This document shows positions 42,907-53,664 of a stretch of DNA of 64,000 nucleotides, piece by piece (position 1 is the stretch's first letter; each line of letters starts with the position of its first letter). Under the pieces are notes generated by a model. The model was not told where the DNA came from and made no database searches. It was given only the letters and a program-made list of their open reading frames with translations. A program made the position numbers and the translations under genes. Source of the stretch: Capniomyces stellatus (Eukaryota > Kickxellomycota > Harpellomycetes > Harpellales > Legeriomycetaceae); contig LUVW01000002.1 in the NCBI GenBank assembly GCA_001661515.1, positions 317,850-381,849 on the forward strand, given 5' to 3'.

Positions 42907-43722
42907 ATAATAATGTATGCGACGTTATACCAATACTAGAATATCTTTGTTTGTACGCAGGCAATTTTGGCTCCAAAGGCTTCCACAGTAAGACCATAGT
43001 CAAGGGCTCATTACATAAACATTGCACCGGTTTAACATCGCACTCTAATCACAAGTATGCCAAATCCAAAAGGCCAAGGGGAATCCTGGACAATCCATCC
43101 TCTTGACATGTTTGTCTCTCCTGTAACGTTAAGCGCTGAATTCACCCACCGAAACTCATCCTTCTTGTAGCTTTGTTTATGCATTACGAGATCACTATTA
43201 GATGTGGTTCAAAAGCTCAAAAGCATATTAGTAGTAAAAGGTATTCATTTATTATGAAATGGCGGGTACAGGGTAAAATTAAAGTAAACACAACACAACG
43301 GACTATTTTGCAAAACAATGTAGGCATTTATGCCAGGATAACTAAGGCAATACTACCTACTAAAATCTTAATTTCAGAAATAGGGAAAGTAAAGAATATT
43401 ACTAAGTTACACTAATCAGTTATCGGTTGTGACATCTTCATTTTATAAACATCAAAAAATTAAAAATTAAAAATTAAAATAAAAACACATAAAAAGGCTA
43501 ACACGTCAAGAAAAACAAGTGTTCTCGCTAGGGTAGTTAAATGATAATATAGTTATATTTAAATTTTGTAATTCAAAAAGAACATAAAGAGAGTTAGAGG
43601 TTCGTGAAAATATTAATCAGGCGAATAAAACTGTAAAAACAAGGATATGTATATAGCCAAGTATAGATTCTTTAATTTTCCTGAAATCAAAGTCAGGTAT
43701 GGTTATATATATATTATGTAGT

Positions 43723-45639
43723 CTAGTTGTAACATCCTGCCTCATTTGGAATGGCATCAGGGTAGAAGATTGCCAAGACGACAGTGTAGATATCAAATCT
43801 ACGCTGAGCTCTGTCCAGGTTCAATCCTCTGCATTCAAGAGCACCGTTGATTCTTTCGGTGGAAGATCCGAATTGGCCAGCAACAACTAGCGGATCAGTT
43901 CCTACCTTAGCTTTCCAGTACCAGAAGCTTACGTCCCAGGCAATTTGCTCATCTTCGGCAACAAGTTCAGGGTTCAAGTATAGTCTATCGTCACCGAATA
44001 GCGCCGTTGATGCCTCTTTATAGTTGTATGACCAACTCAATTGAATGTATCCACGACCGCTGTAAATCACACCTGGTGGGTCACCTTCGCTCTTGTATGC
44101 GTCAGTGCAGTCGTTATCAATGCAGAAGTACTCGCGCTTGGCTCTTAGTCCATCGGATTCGTGAATAATTTGAGCCAAGAACATAGCTGCTTCAGTCACA
44201 GTCGTTATTCCGCTCTTAGATAATCCGTTCATAAATGAGTCACACTGTTCCTGGCTTGGTGATGGATAACCTACGCCCATGACTGAGTCAAAGAACATTT
44301 CACAGGTCAGATCTTTCAATGATGGTGCAGGAGCTGAAGTTTCAGTTGCTAGTTCAGTGGTGGTTTCTGGTTCAGCGGTAGTTGCTGGCTCAGTGGTTGT
44401 TGCTGGTTCAGTGGTGGTTTCTGGTTCAGCAGTAGTTACTGGTTCAGAGGTTACAGTGCCAGTTTCAGTACCAGTAGCTGGGGCGGTGGAGGTAACTGGA
44501 GCGGTGGTAGTAACTGGGGCGGTGGTGGTACCTGGTGCACTCGAGGTAATCAGAGTTGTGGAGGTAAATGGAGCAGCAGTGGCTGGTTTATTAGTTGTTT
44601 TGACATATACCTTTGTGTTAGGAACTCTTGTTGGATAAGCTGGGGCAGTAACAATAGGTTTGGTGTATACCTGTGTGTTAGACTTTATTGGGTAAGCTGG
44701 AGTAGTAGTGGTAACTTTGCCGTAAGCATCAGTGCTGACAACTTGTGTTGGGTAAGCTGGGGCAGCTGTGGTGACTTGTCCGTAAGCATCAGTGCTGACA
44801 ACTTGTGTTGGGTAAGCTGGAGCAGCTGTGGTGACTTGTCCGTATGCATCAGTGCTGACAACTTGTGTTGGATAAGCTGGGGCAGCTGTGGTGACTTGTC
44901 CGTATGCATCAGTGCTGACAACTTGTGTTGGGTAAGCTGGAGCAGCTGTGGTGACTTGTCCGTATGCATCAGTGCTGACAACCTGTGTTGGGTAAGCTGG
45001 AGCAGCTGTGGTGACTTGTCCGTATGCATCAGTGCTGACAACCTGTGTTGGGTAAGCTGGAGCAGCTGTGGTGACTTGTCCGTATGCATCAGTGCTGACA
45101 ACCTGTGTTGGGTAAGCTGGAGCAGCTGTGGTGACTTGTCCGTATGCATCAGTGCTGACAACCTGTGTTGGGTAAGCTGGAGCAGCTGTGGTGACTTGTT
45201 CGTAAGCATCAGTGCTGACAGCTTGTGTTGGGTAAGCTGGCAAGCTAGAAAGTGTCAGAATGTATCCAGGAGCTTTGTCTGTTTCAGTTGGATAAGCTGA
45301 GATAGTAGTCACTGAATCTGGGTATCCTGAAACTGTAATAACTGACTGAGGATAACCGGGAACAGTTGATACTGATCCTGGGTGGCCTGGGACTGTTACA
45401 ACTGTTTGGTAATATGTTGGGACAGTGGTTACTACTGGAGTGTATACAGTTTCTTTGTAGGCTGGCTCAGCGGAAGTAACGACTGTTACAACCTGTTCAG
45501 GGTAAAAGGTGCTAGTCCTTACATGTCTTTCGCAATAGTTTTTCTCGTTATTGCCTTGATGGGTCACTGTCACTGGAATAGAGCTTATTTGACCAGCAAA
45601 AATAATTGTTGGAAGCAAGAACTTTGAAATTCTATACAT
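43723..45639 (-). CDS. Secreted GH19 chitinase with mucin-like repeat region, cluster member 2
   Basis: Single exon, 638 residues. Signal peptide MYRISKFLLPTIIFAGQ. A Tyr/Pro/Thr/Val-rich segment follows, then about nine copies of a 20-residue unit (AYPTQVVSTDAYGQVTTAAP), then a Thr/Pro/Glu-rich linker (TTAPVTTTAPVTSTAP, TTEPATTTEP), and finally a GH19 domain from about residue 424. Catalytic Glu494 (IIHESDG) and Glu503 (KREY) are both present, as are SGRGYIQLSW, FWYWK and INGALECRG. The Ser/Thr/Pro-rich part should be heavily O-glycosylated and extended, holding the enzyme away from a wall or matrix. No GPI signal or chitin-binding module is seen. The domain is the most diverged of the four. 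Confidence 0.93.
   Translation of the reverse strand: MYRISKFLLPTIIFAGQISSIPVTVTHQGNNEKNYCERHVRTSTFYPEQVVTVVTSAEPAYKETVYTPVVTTVPTYYQTVVTVPGHPGSVSTVPGYPQSVITVSGYPDSVTTISAYPTETDKAPGYILTLSSLPAYPTQAVSTDAYEQVTTAAPAYPTQVVSTDAYGQVTTAAPAYPTQVVSTDAYGQVTTAAPAYPTQVVSTDAYGQVTTAAPAYPTQVVSTDAYGQVTTAAPAYPTQVVSTDAYGQVTTAAPAYPTQVVSTDAYGQVTTAAPAYPTQVVSTDAYGQVTTAAPAYPTQVVSTDAYGKVTTTTPAYPIKSNTQVYTKPIVTAPAYPTRVPNTKVYVKTTNKPATAAPFTSTTLITSSAPGTTTAPVTTTAPVTSTAPATGTETGTVTSEPVTTAEPETTTEPATTTEPATTAEPETTTELATETSAPAPSLKDLTCEMFFDSVMGVGYPSPSQEQCDSFMNGLSKSGITTVTEAAMFLAQIIHESDGLRAKREYFCIDNDCTDAYKSEGDPPGVIYSGRGYIQLSWSYNYKEASTALFGDDRLYLNPELVAEDEQIAWDVSFWYWKAKVGTDPLVVAGQFGSSTERINGALECRGLNLDRAQRRFDIYTVVLAIFYPDAIPNEAGCYN
44689..45240. 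repeat. 60-bp tandem array in chitinase member 2
   Basis: About nine head-to-tail 60-bp units encoding the 20-residue repeat. Central units are nearly identical and the edge units diverged. Because the period is a multiple of three, long open frames also appear on the opposite strand; these are artefacts. Confidence 0.95.
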
Positions 45640-47725
45640 CTTTTAGCACTAGTTTTGGGTAATCGCGAGGATATATAAGGTTCGTTATAAAAATTAAGTT
45701 AGGTGCCTAAGTTTGAGGAATATAGGGATAGCTAGATAGGTGTTCGTTCAAGTAATATAGGAATACGTAGGAGGATAGCTTTAGACGACGGTCAAAAAAG
45801 GCTTGGAGTTTACTGATACTATTGGAATGGGTTATTTGGTTCATTAATAAGTGTTTTTTTCTGCACTTTTTTTGTTATTTTTTTTTCGTTAGTATTCTTT
45901 GTTATTTTTTTTCGTTATTATTCTTTAAAACTTTCAAGTAACAGTTTCCTCAACTTGCTCGCCAAATAAAATTTGAAAAAGCAAAAAATAAAATAATAAC
46001 CCCCAACATCTTTAGATTTCCGACAATGATAAACTCGTAGTTGGCTTGATTAAGCTGTTGCAAGGTCAGTAAAATAACTGATGCTAGAATACTTTTTTTT
46101 GATATCTAGCTGATGGTATTGGCCGAAAAGCAGTTTGGGTTATTTAGTCATAAACTGCGATTTTGAAACTCTTCCAATTTGGGGCTACCGATTGATTGAT
46201 TCGTCGTTGAAATAATCCTTCAGCGTTTTATTATAAATTGAGGTTTTGTATCAAAAAAATTTAATAGAGCCGTTGCTTTGTTTTTGTGTTTTATAAATTG
46301 CAAATACATCTTTGACTAAAACGGGCTATAAAATTGATGAATTTTAGGCCATCCGGGTCAATTTACTTTTAATTTTAATAAATCACAAGTATCCTTTTCA
46401 ATTTCTTTACTCCTTTTCTTATACTCTACTCGTTTGTGATTTGCAGCGATTAGGATTGTAGATTGATACTGCGCAATATAAACCAAGTTCAAAAAGCTTC
46501 AATTAAAAAAGCTGTAATTAAGGCTACCAAATGATGTTACTTTAGTCCGATGCCGTTTTATTCAACTTTGTCAATTTTGAGACAATCAAGAGCATCCTCA
46601 TCTTTGATGCAAAAAAGAGTAAGGCGGTTGGTAAAAAGTCTGCACGTTATTAGTTAACTAACCAATTCCTAGTTTTCTAGTTTAATTTCATTATTTACCT
46701 TTTATGATAAAAGAAAAGAATTGTCGGTTTGTTGGCCTGTTAATTTCATTCAAAGCTAATTGATGGAAACTAATCTATGGATTTTAGCAAAATAAAGACC
46801 AAAAAGGAAAATTCAGCTAATAAAATTGTTTAATGAATGGGATAGCCTACCAGCTTTGATTTAAATGACTTTGACTTTTTTTAACGAACATTATTAAGCA
46901 GAATCTTTAGAAAATCTTTACTAACCAAGCCGGGGCCTTATTATTGGCAACTCTTTTAATAATAATAATAATAATTTATTTTTTTTACTTAAGCCATTAG
47001 AGCTTGAAAAACATTTATCTAGTTGGTTTAAAGATGTCGACATAATTTATAAAGTGGTTTTGTAACAAAGTGTATCAATTGAAACCTGAGTACGTTTTTT
47101 GTACCAATTAGCTATGGTTTTGACAAAATGTTCAAAATAAGATTCTTTTAAATGTTACAGCAATAATTAAGTGTGCTTCATTTGTTTGCTTTTTAAAGGT
47201 TTGGACTACGGCAACCCTAGCAGTTTTTTTCTTGCTTTGTAAGGCAGAACGAATGAAAATATCTAAAAGTGACTTGTAACTCGGTTGGAAATAGTGCTGT
47301 GATTTTAGATCTTGAAAACCCCCATTTTTTTGGTTTATAGGAAGAATTTTTAGCTGATAAATGTCCTTAAAAACAACCAAATTGAAAGTAAGGTTATAAA
47401 TCTCAAAAAAATTGAGGATTTAAGCTCAGTAGGGCAATTGGTCAGCTCTTTGGACTTAAAATCAAGCAAACTTACTACCAAAACTAGGATTTTATTCTTA
47501 TTTTATTTTATTGAAACTATTCTATTTATTTATTCTCAGCTTATAAAAGTTATTTTTTGAAGGGTTTTGATAAAGTAACAGTCGGATTAGTAATATGTGA
47601 TAATAAAAAACGATAGGTGTGATTTCAATAATAAAAAAACGATGAGTGTTGTTGTTCTCATTAACTACCAAATAAAAAAACAAATAGAAATAAAAATCTA
47701 AATCTAAGGAATGAGTGGTACTGGG
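45640..47725. other. AT-rich intergenic region
   Basis: About 2.1 kb. A short duplicated T-rich unit with TTCGTTA...TATTCTT occurs at about 45869-45925. An 82-codon minus-strand frame at 47132-47380 lacks any recognisable feature. No gene is supported. Confidence 0.6.
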
Positions 47726-48652
47726 CTAGTTGTAACACCCAGACTCATCTGGAGTGGCAGTTGGGTCAAAAACAGCCAATACTTTATTGTATAACTGATA
47801 TCGCCCCCTGGCTTTCTCAACAAATGAACCACGACATTCAAGCGCACCGCTAATCATGTTTGTTGCTGTTCCAAACTTGCCTTTAATAACATCAGGGTTG
47901 GTTCTTACGCGGTTCTTCCAGAACCAAAAACTCACATCCCACGCAGTTTTCTCATCAGTTGCAACTAAGTCGGGATTTAAATGGAGTCTGTTGTCGCTGT
48001 ACAATGCCTTTGAGGCGGCAAGATAGTTTTCAGCCCAGGTTAGCTGGATGTACCCACGGCCAAAATATGTCATTGCAGGAATGTCCAGAGGTGTGTAGTA
48101 TAAACTGATACATTTGTTTTCCTCGCAGCCGTACTCACTTTTAGACCTTAGACCGTCCGATGACCACAGGATCTCGGACAAAAACATTGCAGCCTCTGTC
48201 AATGAGCTTATTTTCCCATTTGGTAGTCCGCTTATAAACATATCGCATTGTTCTTGCGAGGGCTTAGGATATCCTGCGGCTGATACAGCACTAAAGAACA
48301 TACCGCAGTCTATGCTAAGAGGCACCGCTTGTGTGTTATTTTTTACCGGGTATGACGTGTTTATGGGCGCAAAGGAATCAATTGTTCTTTTCTTTAAATA
48401 TGAACCGTCAGAGTTTTTATTAAACTCCTGGTTAGTGCCAAGCCTCCTAGTATACATCCAATTTGCGTTCTTATTAAGTACGCCTCTAAAATCTATATCA
48501 ATTAAACGTCGATGTGCTGGGATATTAAGGCTTTTTTTTACGAACTTGCGAGCAAGGATACCACGTGGTCCATTATTGCTAGTATCCTTAGCAGAGTACA
48601 CTTGGCAAGTAGCTGCCATTGCCACGGCAACAAGTCTCAGTACTTTTACCAT
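47726..48652 (-). CDS. GH19 chitinase-like protein lacking the catalytic acid, cluster member 3
   Basis: Single exon, 308 residues. Hydrophobic N-terminus (MVKVLRLVAVAMAATCQVYS) consistent with a signal peptide; a basic pro-region with dibasic KKR near 87-89; GH19 domain from about residue 113. Where the paralogues have I(W/H/I)ESDG, this one has ILWSSDG, so the general-acid Glu is Ser164 (codon TCA). The second acid, Glu173 in KSEY, remains. FGRGYIQLTW, FWFWK, and SGALECRG in place of INGALECRG (a second change, Asn to Ser) follow. The ORF is otherwise intact with no frameshift. From family knowledge, loss of this Glu abolishes GH19 hydrolysis, so I predict a non-hydrolytic, possibly chitin-binding, protein. 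The 3' end is nearly identical to member 1. Confidence 0.9.
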   Translation of the reverse strand: MVKVLRLVAVAMAATCQVYSAKDTSNNGPRGILARKFVKKSLNIPAHRRLIDIDFRGVLNKNANWMYTRRLGTNQEFNKNSDGSYLKKRTIDSFAPINTSYPVKNNTQAVPLSIDCGMFFSAVSAAGYPKPSQEQCDMFISGLPNGKISSLTEAAMFLSEILWSSDGLRSKSEYGCEENKCISLYYTPLDIPAMTYFGRGYIQLTWAENYLAASKALYSDNRLHLNPDLVATDEKTAWDVSFWFWKNRVRTNPDVIKGKFGTATNMISGALECRGSFVEKARGRYQLYNKVLAVFDPTATPDESGCYN

Positions 48653-50416
48653 TGTTTTTTACTAGTATTAGATTAGCCAAGACCGCTAGAGCAGATTAGT
48701 ATTAGATTATAAAGGTATATTAACAAAGATAAATATAGACAAAAATAAAAGAAATAACCTTGAACTGAAGCAGCAGTCCACACATTTAAACTTGATATTC
48801 AACTCAGTTTAATTTCCTATTTTTGAGTTGTTTCGAATTATATTCCATTGACCAAAATTTATAAAGTACTCATAGTAGCGAATTTTGATTTCAATGTATC
48901 TATCTCGTGCAATGTTGATGGTGTTTTTCCTCAAAAGCGAGTTTAGAAACAGCGATCACAGCAATGTAGTTTTAATGTAAAACAGTATATCTGGTCCTAT
49001 TGTTTTGATATCCGCAAACGACGCAAAAAGGAAAATCATAACTAGATCAAGCGAAACCACTACATACTGCTTGATAAGCAAAAATAATAGCAAGCCAAGT
49101 CTCTGTTTTGGTTATTTTGAGATCGAACGTTGTATTTTGGTAGGTTTGTATGCTTTAATTTAGAGTTTTGAATTGTGATAAGTAAACTCCAAGTTCAAGC
49201 AGCTTGGAGATCAATTAAATTATCGACTGTTGTTGTTTTTTTATTTTAAAAAGCTCAACTAAACATACCAAGCATTCTATTATTTAAAAAAATAAGCATG
49301 CTTGATAATTTCACCAGCGATCAAATAGTTCCGATGATTGAAAGGTCCGAAAAGAACGATGTGAAGAGCAAATTAGCTCTTGTGTTTAACAGTCTTCAAA
49401 TGTGTATTTTTTTGAATTTATTTATGTAGTTAATTGGCAACAGAATCAACACAACAAAACTTATATACCAACATTTTAGTTTGATTTATATAGTCGCAGA
49501 GTAAAGTGCTGAGCTTAAAATGATCTGAGTTTAATCAAACTTGGTCATTATTTATTGATGAAAAGAGGAATATTTTCAAGCCAGCTTACTATTGGATACA
49601 TTGCTATTTTGGTTTACTTTTAGTGGCTTGTTAATTTTATTTGATCCCAGATTTTTGCATTTCTACCTAATCAGAGTTTAGGTAAGGTGTCTTAATTCAA
49701 CAACAAAAAAAAATCTGCATTTGGAAAACGACATTACTAACTAACATTGGGCGATCATAGTCAAATGTTATATTGGAGTATTAAGAGCAGCTAAGCCGAA
49801 TACTGACGTGCCGAGTAGACAATAGAGCGTGTGAGTTTAGTCTCGATCAGCAGGATTGCTCGACTGTGATAGATTTTTTTCTTCTGGTGGATAGTTTTTT
49901 TATGAATGCTAAAACGTTATGTTTAATTTGTTAGCCATGCTAGATATGAGCAAAAATAATTTAGTAACAAGCTAAACTGACAAAGTAGGGAGGGGGGAAA
50001 GGGAGGTGAGTGAGGGAGTTACGAACTGTGTGTTGATTAGTTGGATATTTTTATTTGTGAAATACAACCCATGCAGTGTACTTATCACCAATTTTTTTAA
50101 ATAAAAATCTAAAATATACAAGCAAAATTGATGGGTGTTACAACACGAGGTATATACAGCTAAAGTAAAATAAGGCCGGGCCTAGTATATAAATCAAAGT
50201 AAGAAAAACAGCCAAACCAGCAGAGAAATCACAAGTTATTTTTTTCTTCATTTTTTTTTTTCCCTTTGGAAACAGTTTTTTTTTATAGCTAAATAGCCTT
50301 GGTATTGCAAGTTCTCTGGATTATTATTATTTTTTTGGTTTGGTTTGGTTTGAGGGAAGTATGACGGGCTTCTGAAACATAGCAAATATAATTGTTTCCA
50401 AAGCCTGTTTCCCGGT
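48653..50416. other. AT-rich intergenic region
   Basis: About 1.8 kb between chitinase members 3 and 4. It holds a copy of the 31-bp dispersed motif. No coding frame can be supported. Confidence 0.6.
49425..49455 (-). repeat. Dispersed 31-bp motif, copy 3
   Basis: Matches the reverse complement of 23746-23776 at 29 of 31 bases. On the minus strand it is followed by ATAAATAAATTC and then an A-rich run, like the other two copies. Confidence 0.7.
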
Positions 50417-51721
50417 TTAGTTGTAACATCCAGATTCATCAGGAGTGGCAGATGGATCAAGAACAGCCAATACTTTCTTGTATAGTTGGAACCTTTTCTT
50501 GGCCTTTTCAACAAATGAACCACGGCATTCAAGCGCGCCGTTAATCATGTTTGTTGCTGTTCCAAATTTTCCGGCAGCGATTCCAGGATCGATTCTTACA
50601 CGATCCTTCCAGAACCATAGACTAACATCCCATGACGTTTGGTCGTCGGATGCAACTGAATCAGGGTCACGGAGCAGTCTGTCGTCGCCGTACAATGCCT
50701 TTGAGGCGGCGAGATAGTTTTCAGCCCAGGTCAGTTGAATGTATCCGCGGCCAAAGTAGATCTTTCCGGGGAGATCCATTGGGGAGCCGTAAGCGGCTTT
50801 ACAGTCGTTGGTTTTGCAGTAGTACTCGCTTCTGGCAGTTAACCCATCAGACTCCCACAGAATTTCCGATAAGAACATTGCAGCTTCTCTTGGCGAGCTG
50901 ATTCCGCCTTTAGGCAATCCCTTTAAGAAAGTGTTGCACTGGCTTTGTGTTGGTTTGGAGTACCCACCCGCAGTTACGGCTTTAAAGAACTTTTCGCAGT
51001 CTATACCTAAGGATCCAGAGGCTTTGTCCGACGATCCTGGTACGTCGAGTTTTGGCTTGGCCAGTTTTCTAGCTTTGGAGGCTGCAGAGTCATCCTCAGG
51101 CTTTGCATCATCAGGCTTTGCATCCTCAGGCTTCGCATCATCAGTTTTGGCCTTTTTAAGGCCCAAAAACTCGAGCAAGTTGAACCTTTTAACCAAGACT
51201 TGGTCTAGCATGGCACCCGTTTCAAACTCACGTTTTTGAGTGTCTTTGTGGTCAACGTTGGTAAATGGACCATCAACCAATATGAGCTCAGCGGTTTCGT
51301 CGTCTTCCTCAGTGGATCCTTTTTTCGATGGTTTCTTGTCCAAATTGTTTTCGGCCTCAGAACCAAACTTTGTTAGCTTACTAGTTTTGACAGCTCTTTC
51401 TCCGCCCTTGGAGCTGTCTCCGCTATCAACAGTCTTCTTTTTCCTGAAACCTAGAAACTCGAGCAAATCGAATCGCTTATTCAAATTCCTCCTCATTAAT
51501 GTGCCATCGGTGCTTGGACTGAATTTGTCAGACATTTCCAGTATCTTTTCACCCATAGAGTTTCCAAGCTCAGATTCTCGCTTGTTCATATCGGTAAGAG
51601 ATCTGTCTGGCTCATCCTTAAACACTTGGTTAAGGTTGGGGATGTTGTCTGCTAGCGGAAGCGAGTAGCTTGAGGCTATACAGATAGCAAAGATTAGACC
51701 GAGTTTTGATAGTTTGTTCAT
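50417..51721 (-). CDS. Secreted GH19 chitinase with duplicated pro-region motif, cluster member 4
   Basis: Single exon, 434 residues. Signal peptide MNKLSKLGLIFAICIASSYS. A 220-residue charged pro-region carries two copies of one motif: KRFDLLEFLGFRKKKT (about 82-97) and KRFNLLEFLGLKKAKT (about 178-193), each preceded by a KRE-containing stretch. A DDAKPEDAKPDDAKPED tract follows. The dibasic pairs are Kex2-like. GH19 domain from about 239: Glu290 in ILWESDG, Glu299 in RSEY, FGRGYIQLTW, FWFWK, INGALECRG and the terminal SGCYN. All catalytic residues are present, so it should be active. The role of the pro-region is unknown; it may be cleaved to release the enzyme and small LLEFLG peptides. 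Confidence 0.93.
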   Translation of the reverse strand: MNKLSKLGLIFAICIASSYSLPLADNIPNLNQVFKDEPDRSLTDMNKRESELGNSMGEKILEMSDKFSPSTDGTLMRRNLNKRFDLLEFLGFRKKKTVDSGDSSKGGERAVKTSKLTKFGSEAENNLDKKPSKKGSTEEDDETAELILVDGPFTNVDHKDTQKREFETGAMLDQVLVKRFNLLEFLGLKKAKTDDAKPEDAKPDDAKPEDDSAASKARKLAKPKLDVPGSSDKASGSLGIDCEKFFKAVTAGGYSKPTQSQCNTFLKGLPKGGISSPREAAMFLSEILWESDGLTARSEYYCKTNDCKAAYGSPMDLPGKIYFGRGYIQLTWAENYLAASKALYGDDRLLRDPDSVASDDQTSWDVSLWFWKDRVRIDPGIAAGKFGTATNMINGALECRGSFVEKAKKRFQLYKKVLAVLDPSATPDESGCYN

Positions 51722-53664
51722 GGCTAGCTTGATGCTGGTATTTGTTCAAGATCCCTTTTTTTTTTTAGTAACTATGGTAACATATATCAGGGTTGATTCT
51801 AAAAGTAAAAAAAGTAGATGGTTGCAAAGTTTTTTCTATCTTTTTTTTTTTTTAGACGAATGTTAGTTTTAATAAAATTAAAAAGTATATTAATAGATAT
51901 GTTGATTCTAACGTAGCCTTAATTAAACTCAGGTTTTTTTTAAAAAATAATCAGTTGCTCAACTCAAAGGGTATGTACCATGTAATTTATACTTTGTGTT
52001 CTGTAGATATAGCGAACGTAAACTGTGACGCAAATGGGCTTGTGTGAGAAGCTTGTGTACTTGGTCCAAGTTAGTAGCGCGATCGAACACTATTAGAATG
52101 ATGAAAGAAAAAAAAATACTACTCTTTCGTTTATTCTTATGAACTCCAACATTATGTTGATCCTGGATATAGTAGGTCTGGAGTTAGCATCGATGCAAAT
52201 ATTAGAGCTGGCGATAAACATTGCATTAGTTTATTTAAGTATGTGTCAACATGGTATTTTCCAAGTTTTATAGTGCCAAATGGTGGTAGTGGTGATACTA
52301 GTCTATTGGAACTTGATTGAATGCTGGCTTGGTTTAAACATAGAGTATACCAAAGCAAATATTTATTGTCGATTTGGAAGAGTCAAAGTTTACCCGAAAC
52401 CAGAGCATTAGTGTTCTTTTTTTACTCTTTTTTTTGCTTTAGTTTGTTGTATAACACCAATAGATCACTGCATTAAATATACAGTGCTGATATATAAACG
52501 CCTTTGATGTTGATAGTCAAAGTACGTAGTAGTCGTTTTATTATTTGGGATTTGTTTAAAGCATTTATATAAAGCAGTGATCTATATTTAAACCATTGGA
52601 TACGGGTACGTCCCTGGTTTTATTTGAATTATGCAGTAAGTAACTACAAAGAGACTATTACCATTTCAATTGCCTACTCTTTGTCAAACGGGCAAGGAGG
52701 GTAGTATATTAGTTGATTTGTATTAAGTAATAGCACAAAATTTTTGGCTTAGCAAAAAAGAAAAAAGACCTTCCCGATTATATATTAGTTAGTAACTTAA
52801 CAACCAGGATGGAGGAATATGAACAAGTGACTAAAATTAAACAACCCGTCTATTCGCGATATATAAATAAATCAATAGTTTGTGTTGGTTTTATTGACAA
52901 GCTTTGTTTTGTTTGTTTTTGCTTTAATCAAAGATAAATATAGTGACCAATAGCGATGTGTTATATAATTAAAACACGATCTGAATGAACAGTATTTTTG
53001 ATTTATACTTGTTGGCTTTAAAAATACCTGTTGTTATTGGGTAGTTGAATTTTTAATATTATCGAGCTGGATGTGGAGAAAATTGACAAAAAGATATTGT
53101 CAAGATTTGGCAAAAAGCTTGTAATACGTGGATAATTTAGTGGGTCGAGGCAGGGTAATATTTGATTTAATTAGCAATATAGGCCAATGGCAGAGGAGGG
53201 ATTAATTAAATCCTATAGTTGCTGGGGGATTAACCAAAGCCAACACAAAATCAGATCAAATATAAAGACCAAAGAAAAAAAAAAGAAATTAACTAGAGGT
53301 ATAGGATAAAATCAGTAAAGAAACAATCACTAGGCTTGTAACGTAATGAATAATCGAGCCAAAGTCAAAGCAGGCTGCGAAGAAGTACAGATAAAGATAA
53401 ATTCAAAAAGAGACAAGGGACCTCAACGATACAAGTCGTGCTCAAGCGGCGGGTAAAGAGCAGGATGGTGTGATGATTGGACAGAGAATAAATAAATAAT
53501 GAAAGAGATGTTATCAAGTATTTTTGAGTACTAGTAAAATAAAAAAAGAATCAACTAAGAGATAAAGCTATGATAAGAATAAATGAGTCAAACAAGTTCA
53601 AAGTAAAGAACAAGTAAAGTAAAATGAAGAGAGGGATAGGTAGAAAAGTAAAATATAATAAAAA
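51722..53664. other. AT-rich intergenic region
   Basis: About 1.9 kb: upstream region of chitinase member 4 and 3' flank of the KAP123 gene. Nothing codable is supported; a 68-codon minus-strand frame at 52152 has no features. Confidence 0.6.

Larger units (their letters stand above)
41546..43722. other. Intergenic region holding a long inverted repeat
   Basis: About 2.2 kb between chitinase members 1 and 2. Apart from the inverted repeat (42155-42906) there are only short frames without recognisable features (for example 77 codons at 42873 and 80 codons at 43173). Confidence 0.6.

Noticed and set aside
44743..45300. Plus-strand 185-codon and minus-strand 174-codon ORFs in the chitinase 60-bp array
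   Set aside because: Shadows of the in-frame tandem repeat; the true frame connects to a signal peptide and the GH19 domain.
47132..47380. 82-codon minus-strand ORF between chitinase members 2 and 3
   Set aside because: Lys/Phe/Ile-rich product typical of AT-rich noncoding DNA; no GH19 similarity.
47401..47480. Possible tRNA (GCTCAGTAGGGCAATTGG-like D-arm resemblance)
   Set aside because: No T-arm GTTCRANNC sequence and no plausible seven-base acceptor pairing.
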